Source: Ianthella basta (taxonomy: Eukaryota; Porifera; Demospongiae; Verongiida; Ianthellidae). From it: a stretch of DNA of 64,000 nucleotides. The notes below the pieces were generated by a model that was not told where the DNA came from, searched no databases, and worked only from the letters and a program-made list of their open reading frames with translations. Both the position numbers and the translations under genes were made by a program. Positions 34,601 to 38,292 of the stretch are shown here, in pieces. The first letter of the stretch is position 1; each line of letters starts with the position of its first letter. The stretch spans positions 3,576,129 to 3,640,128 of the forward strand of contig OZ025871.1 of NCBI GenBank assembly GCA_964019415.1. The letters run 5' to 3'.

Positions 34601-34742
34601 GAACATGTACCTAACACAATACATTTATGTGTAATTGTACCTTGTACACCTGAAGAAGGTATAACAATAAATGTTGTATGATGTACGATGTGATACCCGT
34701 CTGGTGGCTCGGTATGACACAGTTCGATAACATGTGCGACAC
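10543..34742 (-). CDS. Gene B: EMI-like/SRCR/FN3 transmembrane receptor with Tyr-rich tail
   Basis: Twenty-one supported exons (plus a candidate signal-peptide exon at 38252-38292) give about 1,800 residues: EMI-like stretch, two SRCR, thirteen FN3, a membrane helix and a roughly 180-residue tail. It is read as a type I cell-surface protein. The tail tyrosines sit in YEEI, YDTP and YDVP contexts, known for other proteins to bind Src-family and Crk/Nck SH2 domains once phosphorylated, so tyrosine-kinase signalling is a reasonable inference. Gene C is a near copy. Introns of B hold transposon insertions that C lacks: 11197-14313, 21430-22110 and 22550-27330. None interrupts an exon, so B looks intact. 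The exact 5' end is unresolved because the 46-bp exon and the next exon do not join in phase. Confidence 0.87.
11521..12000 (+). repeat. Dispersed repeat, related to 42170-42620 in inverse orientation
   Basis: Shared blocks include GGTGGTTGTTTGTATGCTGT near 11540, the TCTTCTTATTCTTATTCTTC tract near 11715 and GCCTAATCCTCCTTCAG near 11960. Each block has its reverse complement, in reverse order, between 42170 and 42620. No coding content recognised. Confidence 0.6.
12483..12647. mobile_element. MITE with GATGTAGGGATGG ends, copy 1
   Basis: This 165-bp element starts GATGTAGGGATGGTG and ends CACCGTCCCTACATC. The interior (GGTAAAACCACCTGGCAG, the duplicated GGAGGGCCGGTCCATGCAA) matches 13753-13920 inverted. 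Similarity extends a little beyond the terminal repeats. Confidence 0.72.
13071..13219. mobile_element. MITE with ACACTGTAAAA ends
   Basis: This 149-bp element has inverted ends ACACTGTAAAAACAGTG and CACTGTTTTACAGTGT. The interior repeats CAGTGGTGGTTTCAG-like units. Nested inside the 3.1-kb insertion. Confidence 0.65.
13389..13561. mobile_element. Foldback MITE (CATGTACAGCGGATTTATGC)
   Basis: This 173-bp imperfect palindrome has arms of about 39 bases (CATGTACAGCGGATTTATGC, then AACTTTGCAACAGTTCCCA) repeated in inverse at 13523-13561 with a mismatch or two; pairing continues weakly inward. Confidence 0.75.
13753..13920. mobile_element. MITE with GATGTAGGGATGG ends, copy 2 (inverted to copy 1)
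   Basis: This 168-bp element starts GATGTAGGGATGATG and ends CACCATCCCTACATC. It is the reverse-complement relative of 12483-12647, about 1.1 kb away inside the same host transposon. Confidence 0.72.
14688..14832 (-). CDS. Gene B exon 21: transmembrane helix
   Basis: This 145-bp exon reads [20 protein letters not shown], then [20 protein letters not shown] and CCICCVLR: a hydrophobic helix of about 23 residues followed by a cysteine cluster that could be palmitoylated. Phase 2 at its end gives an Arg codon when joined to the tail exon (C-C-V-L-R-Y-K-K). Confidence 0.85.
15143..15169 (-). CDS. Gene B exon 20: 27-bp microexon (stalk)
   Basis: Between CACTACAG and GTAAGT lies a 27-bp phase 1-1 stretch reading RVDENNPVC once joined. 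It bridges the last FN3 (phase 1) and the membrane exon in frame. Copy C keeps it with R/K as the only change. Skipping it would also keep the frame, so it may be optional. Confidence 0.55.
15259..15436 (-). CDS. Gene B exon 19: second half of FN3 domain 13
   Basis: This 178-bp exon runs from phase 0 to phase 1 and reads [40 protein letters not shown] and on to RRVGDAEG. Two residues differ from gene C. Acceptor CTCTTCAG, donor GTACAG. Confidence 0.82.
16178..16284 (-). CDS. Gene B exon 18: first half of FN3 domain 13
   Basis: This 107-bp exon runs from phase 1 to phase 0 and reads [36 protein letters not shown], stopping after the C strand at a GTGAAG donor. It is too short to stand out as an open frame and was found by looking for the missing FN3 half. 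Confidence 0.78.
16578..16898 (-). CDS. Gene B exon 17: FN3 domain 12
   Basis: This 321-bp phase 1-1 exon has [30 protein letters not shown] and [20 protein letters not shown]. Five residues differ from gene C. Acceptor ACTGCAG, donor GTATGT. Confidence 0.9.
17339..17629 (-). CDS. Gene B exon 16: FN3 domain 11
   Basis: This 291-bp phase 1-1 exon has [30 protein letters not shown] and [20 protein letters not shown]. Three residues differ from gene C. Donor GTGAGA. Confidence 0.9.
17769..18068 (-). CDS. Gene B exon 15: FN3 domain 10
   Basis: This 300-bp phase 1-1 exon has [30 protein letters not shown] and [20 protein letters not shown]. One residue differs from gene C (G/A). Donor GTGAGT. 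Confidence 0.9.
18381..18668 (-). CDS. Gene B exon 14: FN3 domain 9
   Basis: This 288-bp phase 1-1 exon has [29 protein letters not shown] and [20 protein letters not shown]. Two residues differ from gene C. Acceptor CCTGCAG, donor GTGAAG. Confidence 0.9.
19041..19370 (-). CDS. Gene B exon 13: FN3 domain 8
   Basis: This 330-bp phase 1-1 exon has [37 protein letters not shown] and [20 protein letters not shown]. Three residues differ from gene C (R/H, F/S, L/P). Donor GTAAGT. Confidence 0.9.
19591..19881 (-). CDS. Gene B exon 12: FN3 domain 7
   Basis: This 291-bp phase 1-1 exon has [30 protein letters not shown] and [20 protein letters not shown]. Five residues differ from gene C. Acceptor CTTCAG, donor GTGTGC. 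Confidence 0.9.
20120..20440 (-). CDS. Gene B exon 11: FN3 domain 6
   Basis: This 321-bp phase 1-1 exon has [30 protein letters not shown] and [20 protein letters not shown]. Five residues differ from gene C. Acceptor CTTCCAG, donor GTAAGT. Confidence 0.9.
20511..21334. other. 824 bp in a gene B intron missing from gene C
   Basis: Flanks match copy C but the segment does not; no terminal repeats were seen, so insertion in B and deletion in C cannot be told apart. It contains a short ATT microsatellite (about 20691-20704) followed by a GC-rich CTCGCTCCGCGTCGCGTCGC stretch, and a second CpG-rich block at 21100-21250. Confidence 0.7.
21430..22110. mobile_element. 681-bp hAT-like non-autonomous element with 8-bp target duplication
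   Basis: TGGTACTG occurs at 21422-21429 and again at 22111-22118; copy C has it once. The ends CAGTGGTTGATATAA and (inverse) CAGAGGTGGAAATAA are imperfect terminal repeats of hAT type. An 8-bp target duplication is the hAT hallmark. No transposase is recognised inside. It lies in the intron just downstream of FN3-5 of gene B. Confidence 0.85.
22147..22446 (-). CDS. Gene B exon 10: FN3 domain 5
   Basis: This 300-bp phase 1-1 exon has [29 protein letters not shown] and [20 protein letters not shown]. Two residues differ from gene C. Donor GTGAGT. It is flanked by a LINE upstream and a hAT-like element downstream, both absent from C. Confidence 0.9.
22568..23689 (+). CDS. LINE ORF1: PHD finger and coiled-coil protein
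   Basis: 373 residues from ATG at 22568 ([17 protein letters not shown]). The frame is open further upstream, but that part is host flank, so this ATG inside the AAGATGGCGGCC context is chosen. Residues about 122-169 form a C4HC3 PHD-type zinc finger ([20 protein letters not shown], then WSHIRC, then VCYFC). Residues about 175-215 are a heptad-rich coiled coil ([20 protein letters not shown]). The C-terminal third is basic and aromatic, a likely nucleic-acid binder. ORF1 proteins package the element RNA; PHD fingers in ORF1 are known from CR1-like elements and could bind histone tails, though a role in targeting is speculation. It ends in TGA overlapping the ORF2 frame. Confidence 0.88.
   Translation: MAASNVRARRLTKDLMGDCERREKRSVGRVIQKRRGQERKEIIHNIDGRTAEGVEKKSGDGIGTKIASKIGGQLEEVVDGVVGEGVDYVSDEGTDGRSGDGKVSLVKEGEPGLGETRDEAIRCLCTREVESGEMVCCEICEGWSHIRCLGMKEDAGVMEGKSFVCYFCLSACLVQLRKEVGGLREEMSMMKSEMDEMRVENERLRGLGLGGSQREEVLECMTQSEGVTGDKVEKMVVSDEREKQATCLQRSGQESSERQNDCGGNSPKSVGREKSAKYVSGVRKVWGTRKRESCNEIAKEMVRVVGKMSSRFFISKHVGQWKEKKVWWFVVKAQERDLLTLDEQWKHKYWRWQKVGRGERDFLAMEPVSEGHR
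23686..27204 (+). CDS. LINE ORF2: APE-type endonuclease and reverse transcriptase
   Basis: The frame is open from 23686, where a GTG overlaps the ORF1 stop; the first ATG is at 23773, just before the endonuclease domain, giving 1,143 residues. Counting from 23686, the APE-like endonuclease has CWNVCGW (about 31), VALVETW (about 66), GDFNAR, DYCLVS and PDHS. The reverse transcriptase has [36 protein letters not shown] (about 672), [19 protein letters not shown] and the catalytic LLYADDAV (about 772), followed by [10 protein letters not shown] CxxC...HxxxC knuckle ([17 protein letters not shown]) lies near residue 1095. All catalytic motifs look whole and no frameshift is seen. Translation of ORF2 may depend on termination-reinitiation at the overlap. 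Confidence 0.93.
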   Translation: MKATGEVAGGGEEEGLFADVGTRGEGRLSMMCWNVCGWGRGGGEMEKMREGHDMRAKVIDFYKPDVVALVETWLRGEEEIAVEGYRWFGRNRRNLHRKAVRGSGGVGLLVREEVLEKWAVEVIDADIEDILWVKLSQGNEDTLILAACYIPPESSSRGQGAEETLQLLSEQVAKFCSQGPLIICGDFNARCGELNTDRDGIPPRKVIDGVKNSQGEALVDFLRSTSMTEVNGRKGRDAFTCVSGKGCSVVDYCLVSKENFHIIENFKVTTMSESVEEMDCRGVVTRTPDHSLMSWEVATDWVSGMEEGKEEGELKDGMVKRYAVPEGYLEGEVERVRLLTDKVETAGNDQEVIDEIYGELTEMMRQGLVEMKVKRGKGGQPWFTKEIAKLRKAFHRAEREWLECNGSDAKRGKRRDYVEKRREYKKAVSRAKRSFDESRRNELDRVIRNPKKWWRMARKLGLTNGKKKRSDIGKVYDELGVVRQGKEAVGVWKRYFQNVLNEGGRSEVQGDEGGEEVNGGNELLNEDVTREEVKQALDTLKRKAAPGSDRLTAEMVCSDVLVDFWCSLFSWCWKNGMVPSEWRRSTVVPIPKRSRSGVCKTEDFRGISLLPVAYKAMCSIAQNRLVHVVEERKLVAEEQGGFRKGRGCRDQLMTLVLLGQVKAVTKTGMFASFIDFKKAYDRVDRGKLWRCLEGMGLGGRLSAFLKAVYEDVSCEVKVGEGRSEPFKVTCGLRQGCILSPLLFSLYINSLITKLKEAGVGVKCRGQLISVLLYADDAVILAEDEKSMKHGLNTLVEWCNEWSVEVNVEKCGVMHVRRTGMKRTEEKFDVGGEEIAVVQEYKYLGCVIDEHLQGTRMVEERGKAGARALSDWLRRCRATVGEVRGATFVRLMESLVESVLLYGAEVWGCGAQLGPVENVQMRAARIFLGVGRLHPLVSLQFEMNMLPMKWVAMKRSIEFWVQVMRMTDGRLLKVVMLEALEVGCKVRWVKELQQSLVRFKWKGLDAEAVSGLTLKEVKQVLKDIAWREVREVWREAARERPKLEVIGSLMDAECKARCVEIECKMQRKMMVKLRGGTAELRVETGRWCGLSRGERLCKNCDSGEVEDVKHFVCRCVFVAEERREMARLMNEIVVGWESMKDDDRVIWVLEEACKDGRVRKALQRMWQKRTSCP
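27558..27857 (-). CDS. Gene B exon 9: FN3 domain 4
   Basis: This 300-bp phase 1-1 exon has [28 protein letters not shown] and [20 protein letters not shown]. The protein is identical to the gene C exon, the only FN3 with no replacement. The LINE insertion lies in the intron just downstream (left). Confidence 0.9.
27872..27893 (+). repeat. (GA)n microsatellite
   Basis: Eleven GA units upstream of FN3-4 of gene B; the gene C copy (about 53188-53199) has about six, a length difference between the copies. Confidence 0.8.
28150..28446 (-). CDS. Gene B exon 8: FN3 domain 3
   Basis: This 297-bp phase 1-1 exon has [28 protein letters not shown] and [20 protein letters not shown]. Four residues differ from gene C. 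Acceptor GCTGCAG, donor GTAGGT. Confidence 0.9.
28447..29064 (-). other. 618-bp intron between FN3-2 and FN3-3 of gene B
   Basis: No repeat or open frame of note. About 200 bases (28811-29010) are missing from the copy C intron (deletion or insertion, polarity unknown). Confidence 0.5.
29065..29364 (-). CDS. Gene B exon 7: FN3 domain 2
   Basis: This 300-bp phase 1-1 exon has [30 protein letters not shown] and [20 protein letters not shown]. Three residues differ from gene C. Donor GTTCGT. Confidence 0.88.
29840..30145 (-). CDS. Gene B exon 6: FN3 domain 1
   Basis: This 306-bp phase 1-1 exon has [27 protein letters not shown] and [20 protein letters not shown]. About nine residues differ from gene C, the most of any FN3 here, mostly in the C'-E region. 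Donor GTATGC. Confidence 0.88.
30146..31744 (-). other. 1.6-kb intron between SRCR2 and FN3-1 of gene B
   Basis: Contains the (GT)n tract and otherwise unique sequence shared with copy C at 55232-56901. Copy C has about 70 extra bases near 56350-56430. Confidence 0.5.
31569..31666 (+). repeat. (GT)n microsatellite, gene B intron
   Basis: TG repeats interrupted by a GTGCGTGC block, just downstream of the SRCR2 donor in gene B. Confidence 0.92.
31745..32053 (-). CDS. Gene B exon 5: SRCR domain 2
   Basis: This 309-bp phase 1-1 exon has [48 protein letters not shown] and [11 protein letters not shown]. It differs from gene C at about seven residues. Acceptor ATTCAG, donor GTACGC. A long (GT)n tract starts about 80 bases downstream in the intron. 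Confidence 0.92.
32054..33861 (-). other. 1.8-kb intron between SRCR1 and SRCR2 of gene B
   Basis: Shared with copy C (57211-58811) except about 195 bases at 33618-33812, present only in B. A CTGAAGAAGG...CCGAAACGTT motif lies at 32668-32696; copy C has lost its first half. Confidence 0.5.
33862..34179 (-). CDS. Gene B exon 4: SRCR domain 1
   Basis: This 318-bp phase 1-1 exon has [47 protein letters not shown] and HEDVGVICN. Six cysteines (group A spacing) sit on one exon. It differs from the gene C copy at four residues (Q/L, K/E, Q/R, H/R). Acceptor GCTTCAG, donor GTGAGT. Confidence 0.92.
34290..34360 (-). CDS. Gene B exon 3: EMI-like Tyr/Cys-rich segment
   Basis: This 71-bp exon reads [20 protein letters not shown] followed by RGTG, close to the C-terminal YRTxYR...YxCC pattern of EMI domains. 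Acceptor CCCACAG, donor GTGGGC; it leaves in phase 1, as SRCR exon 4 needs. Confidence 0.6.
34697..34742 (-). CDS. Gene B exon 2: short Cys/Tyr/Arg-rich segment
   Basis: This 46-bp stretch lies between TGTGTAG and GTATCA. If entered in phase 2 it reads [15 protein letters not shown], the counterpart of CNLRSRLVTYRYWIK in gene A. That frame leaves in phase 0, while the next exon needs phase 2, so the donor, the frame or a missing exon remains open. Confidence 0.45.
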
Positions 34743-35041
34743 CTACACAGGCAAGAATTTCATTAGTGGCATACGTACAAACAATTCACCATTCTTTATA
34801 CAAGCACACTTGCACTGTCACAACCATGACTAATGCAAGATGCAAATATACACAAGTAGCTAGCCATCTAATGTAGCTAGTCTGTATTCAATTATCCTGC
34901 TAAGGAGGAACTGTTTCTCAAGAGAAGTATATAAGCACATTGCTCCCATGGTTGGTATGACAAGTAAGTATAACACACATTTGAATCAGGGTGGATGGCT
35001 ACGAACGATCATGTGTATACTTCTTTATCACTTTAACAGCC

Positions 35042-35210
35042 CGTTTACACTACGCGGTGGAACGGTTACGGAAGAGTTCCGGAACGGTTCTTACTGTAGT
35101 GTAAACAGGCATGGAACGGTTCTAAAGCAAACCATTTCATGCGGAACGGTACCACCTCGGGTAGGTGGTCCAAACCAGTTTAGAACCGTTCCGTTCGCTA
35201 GTGAAAACGA
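35042..35210. mobile_element. MITE with GTTTxCACTA ends, upstream of gene B
   Basis: Inverted ends CCGTTTACACTACGC and TCGTTTTCACTAGC; the interior carries repeated GGAACGGTTC palindromes. Present in both duplication copies, so it predates the duplication. Confidence 0.7.
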
Positions 35211-36469
35211 TACCTAAGTGTGTGTTGGCCAATGCATAAGTGGCACTTATTCCTCCTTATCTTGAAACAGATTTGACAGTATTGACAATTCACTCTGCTA
35301 TGGTCAATCGTGTACATTACAAAATAGAACATGTAGCTATATACTGGTCACTGTATAATATAAGAAAGCACGTGTATAAAACCGCCTCAACAGATGTACA
35401 AATAGTGTCATCACATTGTAGTGTAGCTCTGAAAACATCTAACTGTCTACCTTACCGGCAACAACCATTTGAGTCTTATCAGCTATATGGCAGGGGTCCC
35501 TATGCAAGTGCCATTCCAATAAGGCCCACTACTATGTACATATGGAATTCAGAGATGTTGAAACTTGACATGTGAGGAACCAGTTTCACTTGTAGCTAAA
35601 TGGCATGCACATTAGACTGACCGCCAACCAGAAACCATTTGAACTTAGCCTTCAACATTTCTGAATTTACCATGTGCATGAAACACAAGGTCAAACTGTG
35701 ATAACGTAAGAAAGTGGTAGCTCTCCAAATAACAGCTTAAACCGACAGGGTTTGAACCTTGCCGTCATTTAAATGAGTGCTCATGCTAGCATTTTTACTT
35801 TTGCCCTGAAGAAGACCAGAGCATTTAGTCAAAACATTGGCAAGCTTCCAACCCTGTTAGTTTAAGAACTAACCCTTTCTCATACATGCCTATGCCATAT
35901 GCCATCAATGTACTTGTGTAAACCATCACAGACATACGTAATGGAATGACTGAAGTCAAATTTACTATGTACATGTCAGCATACAGACCTACGCAGCTTT
36001 CTGGTCAGCTGTCTGCATAGGAATCTGAACCAGAGTCAATACATGATGTTGCATCTGGGTACATAATATTACACGAATATCTAATATAATAGTTCTGTAT
36101 TTGCATGTGAATATGTACAATACACTTGCATTCAATTCCAGTACCCAGTGCCTAGACAGCTGAGGGATAAGGTGAGCAATCTGTAGGAAAAGAGGCCATT
36201 ACTTCCTTCTATCAAACCCTGCCACCAACAGGTTGTCCACTCATTGCTCAATAGCACTAATTGTGCAGTGCACGCCCACGCTAACGTTCATGTTCCATTT
36301 CTTTCTTCTGAAACCATGACACTATCTTCGCTCCCTATCTTTTACCTCTTCTCTCTCCTTTACATACAGCTTATCCTCTGGTCTTCCACTATCACAGCAC
36401 AGTTCACACTATCACCATACTTCTTTCTAGCCTTTCCCATCTCCACACCTCCACTTGTACCTCTACTGC

Positions 36470-36495
36470 ACCCCCCCCCCCCACCCCCCCCCCCA
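36470..36495 (+). repeat. Poly-C runs upstream of gene B
   Basis: Two C runs separated by an A, with another at 36560-36573; the copy C counterparts (61455-61470, 61535-61545) are shorter. Confidence 0.8.
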
Positions 36496-36993
36496 CAGTG
36501 ATCTCAGTATTCTCGTCCATCATATTTCTATCCACACCAAACATCTCATTTCCAATCCTCCCCCCCCCCCCCCTCCCTTTGACTGCTACAGCAACAAATG
36601 CATGTTCTCCAATTACTCCTAATTCTTCGCACTTCTCTATCAATTCCCGCTACGTCACCTTTCCATTACTTCTCTCCAGGCACACACATACCCCATACAC
36701 AGTTTGCAAGCACAGCTAACTTCATTCATATAAACAGGCTTCAGACACTATACACAGCCAGAGTGGTTTACTGTAAAAGGCCATGCACATTGTGTAAGTA
36801 GCCAACTACTGCACAAACACTGAGGTCATGGATCTGGTCTATTGGCTTCTCCCCAGGGTGATCAACAAGGGAGGACCCAAATAGGCCCTCTCAGTAACTG
36901 CAGCTGTCTAGACAAGAGCTGTTCATGAACACATTACATTCATCCTGAATAGTTACCGTATTGTCCCTAATTTTTCGACACCCGCCTAAATAG

Positions 36994-37572
36994 TAGTCAG
37001 GCGTCGCGTGACCCCTCCTCACGGAAGGGTCAGGTTAAGTCTAATACATTGACTGGTCCACGCGGAATGCAATTATGCGCTGTGGAATGTAATTATTGCG
37101 CAACATTATGCCTCGTTTGTGGCCGCAAGTACGTGCGACGGCTCGTGACACTTACCTGATCTTTCATAATAGCCGTCAAAAGAGCGACAGCAAAGACTAT
37201 CGATGTCCCTTCGACCGGCAACACCAGGACGAACACTGTTGGCGGGCACGCGTAGCACAGGCTCTTGCCGAAGCCGGTTGGCAAAACAGCGAAAACATCT
37301 CTCACCGAAACAATGCCAAACACGACCTGAAGTTGCTCTGGCTTAATGGTAGAATAACCAAGGCGCTGGATGGCTTCCGTCGCAGCGTATAACACTCTCT
37401 GGTCCATGCTCTGGTCTGCTGCCATTTGCGAACACGCGAGCAATAAATATTTCACACCTTTCCTGCAATCTGATTGGGCACGCAACCATTGTAGCCTGCA
37501 CCTGCTGCACAAGTCAATGTATTAGACTTAATCTGACTCTTCCGCGGGGAGGGGTCACGCGACGCCTGACTA
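36994..37572. mobile_element. Mutator-like element carrying a captured gene exon (Pack-MULE-like)
   Basis: Ends are inverted repeats of about 60 bases with four mismatches (outer part TAGTCAGGCGTCGCGTGACC). Directly outside both ends is CCTAAATAG (36985-36993 and 37573-37581), a perfect 9-bp target duplication, the Mutator signature. Between the repeats lies a RecQ-helicase exon fragment, not a transposase. That layout, host gene piece between long MULE-type ends, is that of plant Pack-MULEs and is rarely reported in animals. Confidence 0.85.
37156..37425 (-). pseudogene. Captured RecQ-like helicase exon
   Basis: ATG at 37425-37423 opens 90 codons without stop: MAADQSMDQRVLYAATEAIQ, RLGYSTIKPEQLQVVFGIVS, then DVFAVLPTGFGKSLCYACPP and TAIMKDQ. 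This is the N-terminal part of a RecQ/DEAD-type ATPase domain, with the glutamine-type motif region, Walker A (PTGFGKS) and the MKDQV that ends motif Ia. The frame ends exactly at a consensus donor (CAG then GTAAGTG), so an intact exon with its splice site was taken up. The remaining helicase motifs are missing, so no activity is expected from this piece alone. Confidence 0.82.
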
Positions 37573-37712
37573 CCTAAATAGCGTCGGATCATTTTTGACG
37601 AAAAATGGCTGCCCCTTAGTGTTCGTCTCGGACTCTAATAAGTCGTCTTCTGCTGCGGAGTCCAATGAATCGTTGGCTGCTGCGACCAACATAACGATCG
37701 TCACGGACAGAG

Positions 37713-37859
37713 ACTCTACTTCGAACGTGAATTAGGTGAGCGCGACCTCAATGAAAAGTCTAAGAGCCCAGCTACGTTGGTGGCGAGCGTTTTCAATTTT
37801 GCTCACATAGGCTATTCGTCGCGAAGTCGCGCTCACCTAATTCACGTTCGAAGTAGAGT
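37713..37859. mobile_element. Foldback MITE nested in the TA-flanked transposon
   Basis: Arms of 34 bases (ACTCTACTTCGAACGTGAAT, then TAGGTGAGCGCGAC) occur at 37713-37746 and, perfectly inverted, at 37826-37859. 147 bp in all; no coding content. Confidence 0.78.
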
Positions 37860-38251
37860 GTTGTATTAACTGCAGCCTCTCACTGCTCCATGTAAGCACG
37901 ATACGCATGTACGAACAGCTGCCTCGACCGAAAGCGAGAATTCGAGAATTCATATTATTCCATCGCGTACTCTAATTAGTCATCTTAATTTCCTAATGTT
38001 TCGTCGTGCTTCCAGTCGCAACCCAACTATCCCTATGGCTAAGTGCCGACTTGGATCTGCATTTTGTTCTGCTGAAAAATTAGGAACAATACGGTATAAG
38101 AGTTGACTACCATCTGAGCACCTTCATGATCAGTGGAAAATTGGTTAGTCTGGGGCATGTTGCTATTTCTGTCACATAAGAAATAACATAAACAGTGATG
38201 CACTCAGCAGTTATCTGTGACCCACAAATGTGGCTTTGCAAGATAACATAC

Positions 38252-38292
38252 CCTTTTAGCAAGAACCATGCAAACAAGAAACAAATTTGCAT
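38252..38292 (-). CDS. Gene B candidate exon 1: start codon and hydrophobic leader
   Basis: ATG at 38292-38290 reads MQICFLFAWFLLKG and ends in phase 2 at a GTATGT donor, exactly as exon 1 of gene A does. The hydrophobic run is short for a signal peptide and has no clear cleavage site. The stretch is nearly unchanged at 62076-62116 in copy C. It is a candidate only: about 3.5 kb separate it from the next exon. Confidence 0.3.

Larger units (their letters stand above)
34743..36955. other. 5' region of gene B (intron or upstream)
   Basis: Unique sequence shared with 59690-61916, containing one MITE (35042-35210), poly-C runs and a CTGAAGAAGACC motif at 35805. No convincing exon. If 38252-38292 is the first coding exon this is its intron; otherwise it is promoter-side DNA. 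Confidence 0.45.
36956..38094. mobile_element. 1.1-kb DNA transposon with TA target duplication
   Basis: Absent from copy C (GTTATAGAAG). Terminal inverted repeats of about 21 bases (CCGTATTGTCCCTAATTTTT against CCGTATTGTTCCTAATTTTT) are flanked by TA on each side, as in Tc1/mariner-type insertions. No transposase is recognised. It hosts a Mutator-like element (36994-37572) and a foldback (37713-37859), and lies upstream of the gene B EMI-like exons. Confidence 0.85.

Noticed and set aside
35740-35790. tRNA-like B-box (GGTTCAAACCC on the minus strand)
   Set aside because: No A-box or cloverleaf could be drawn around it, so no tRNA or tRNA-derived SINE is called.
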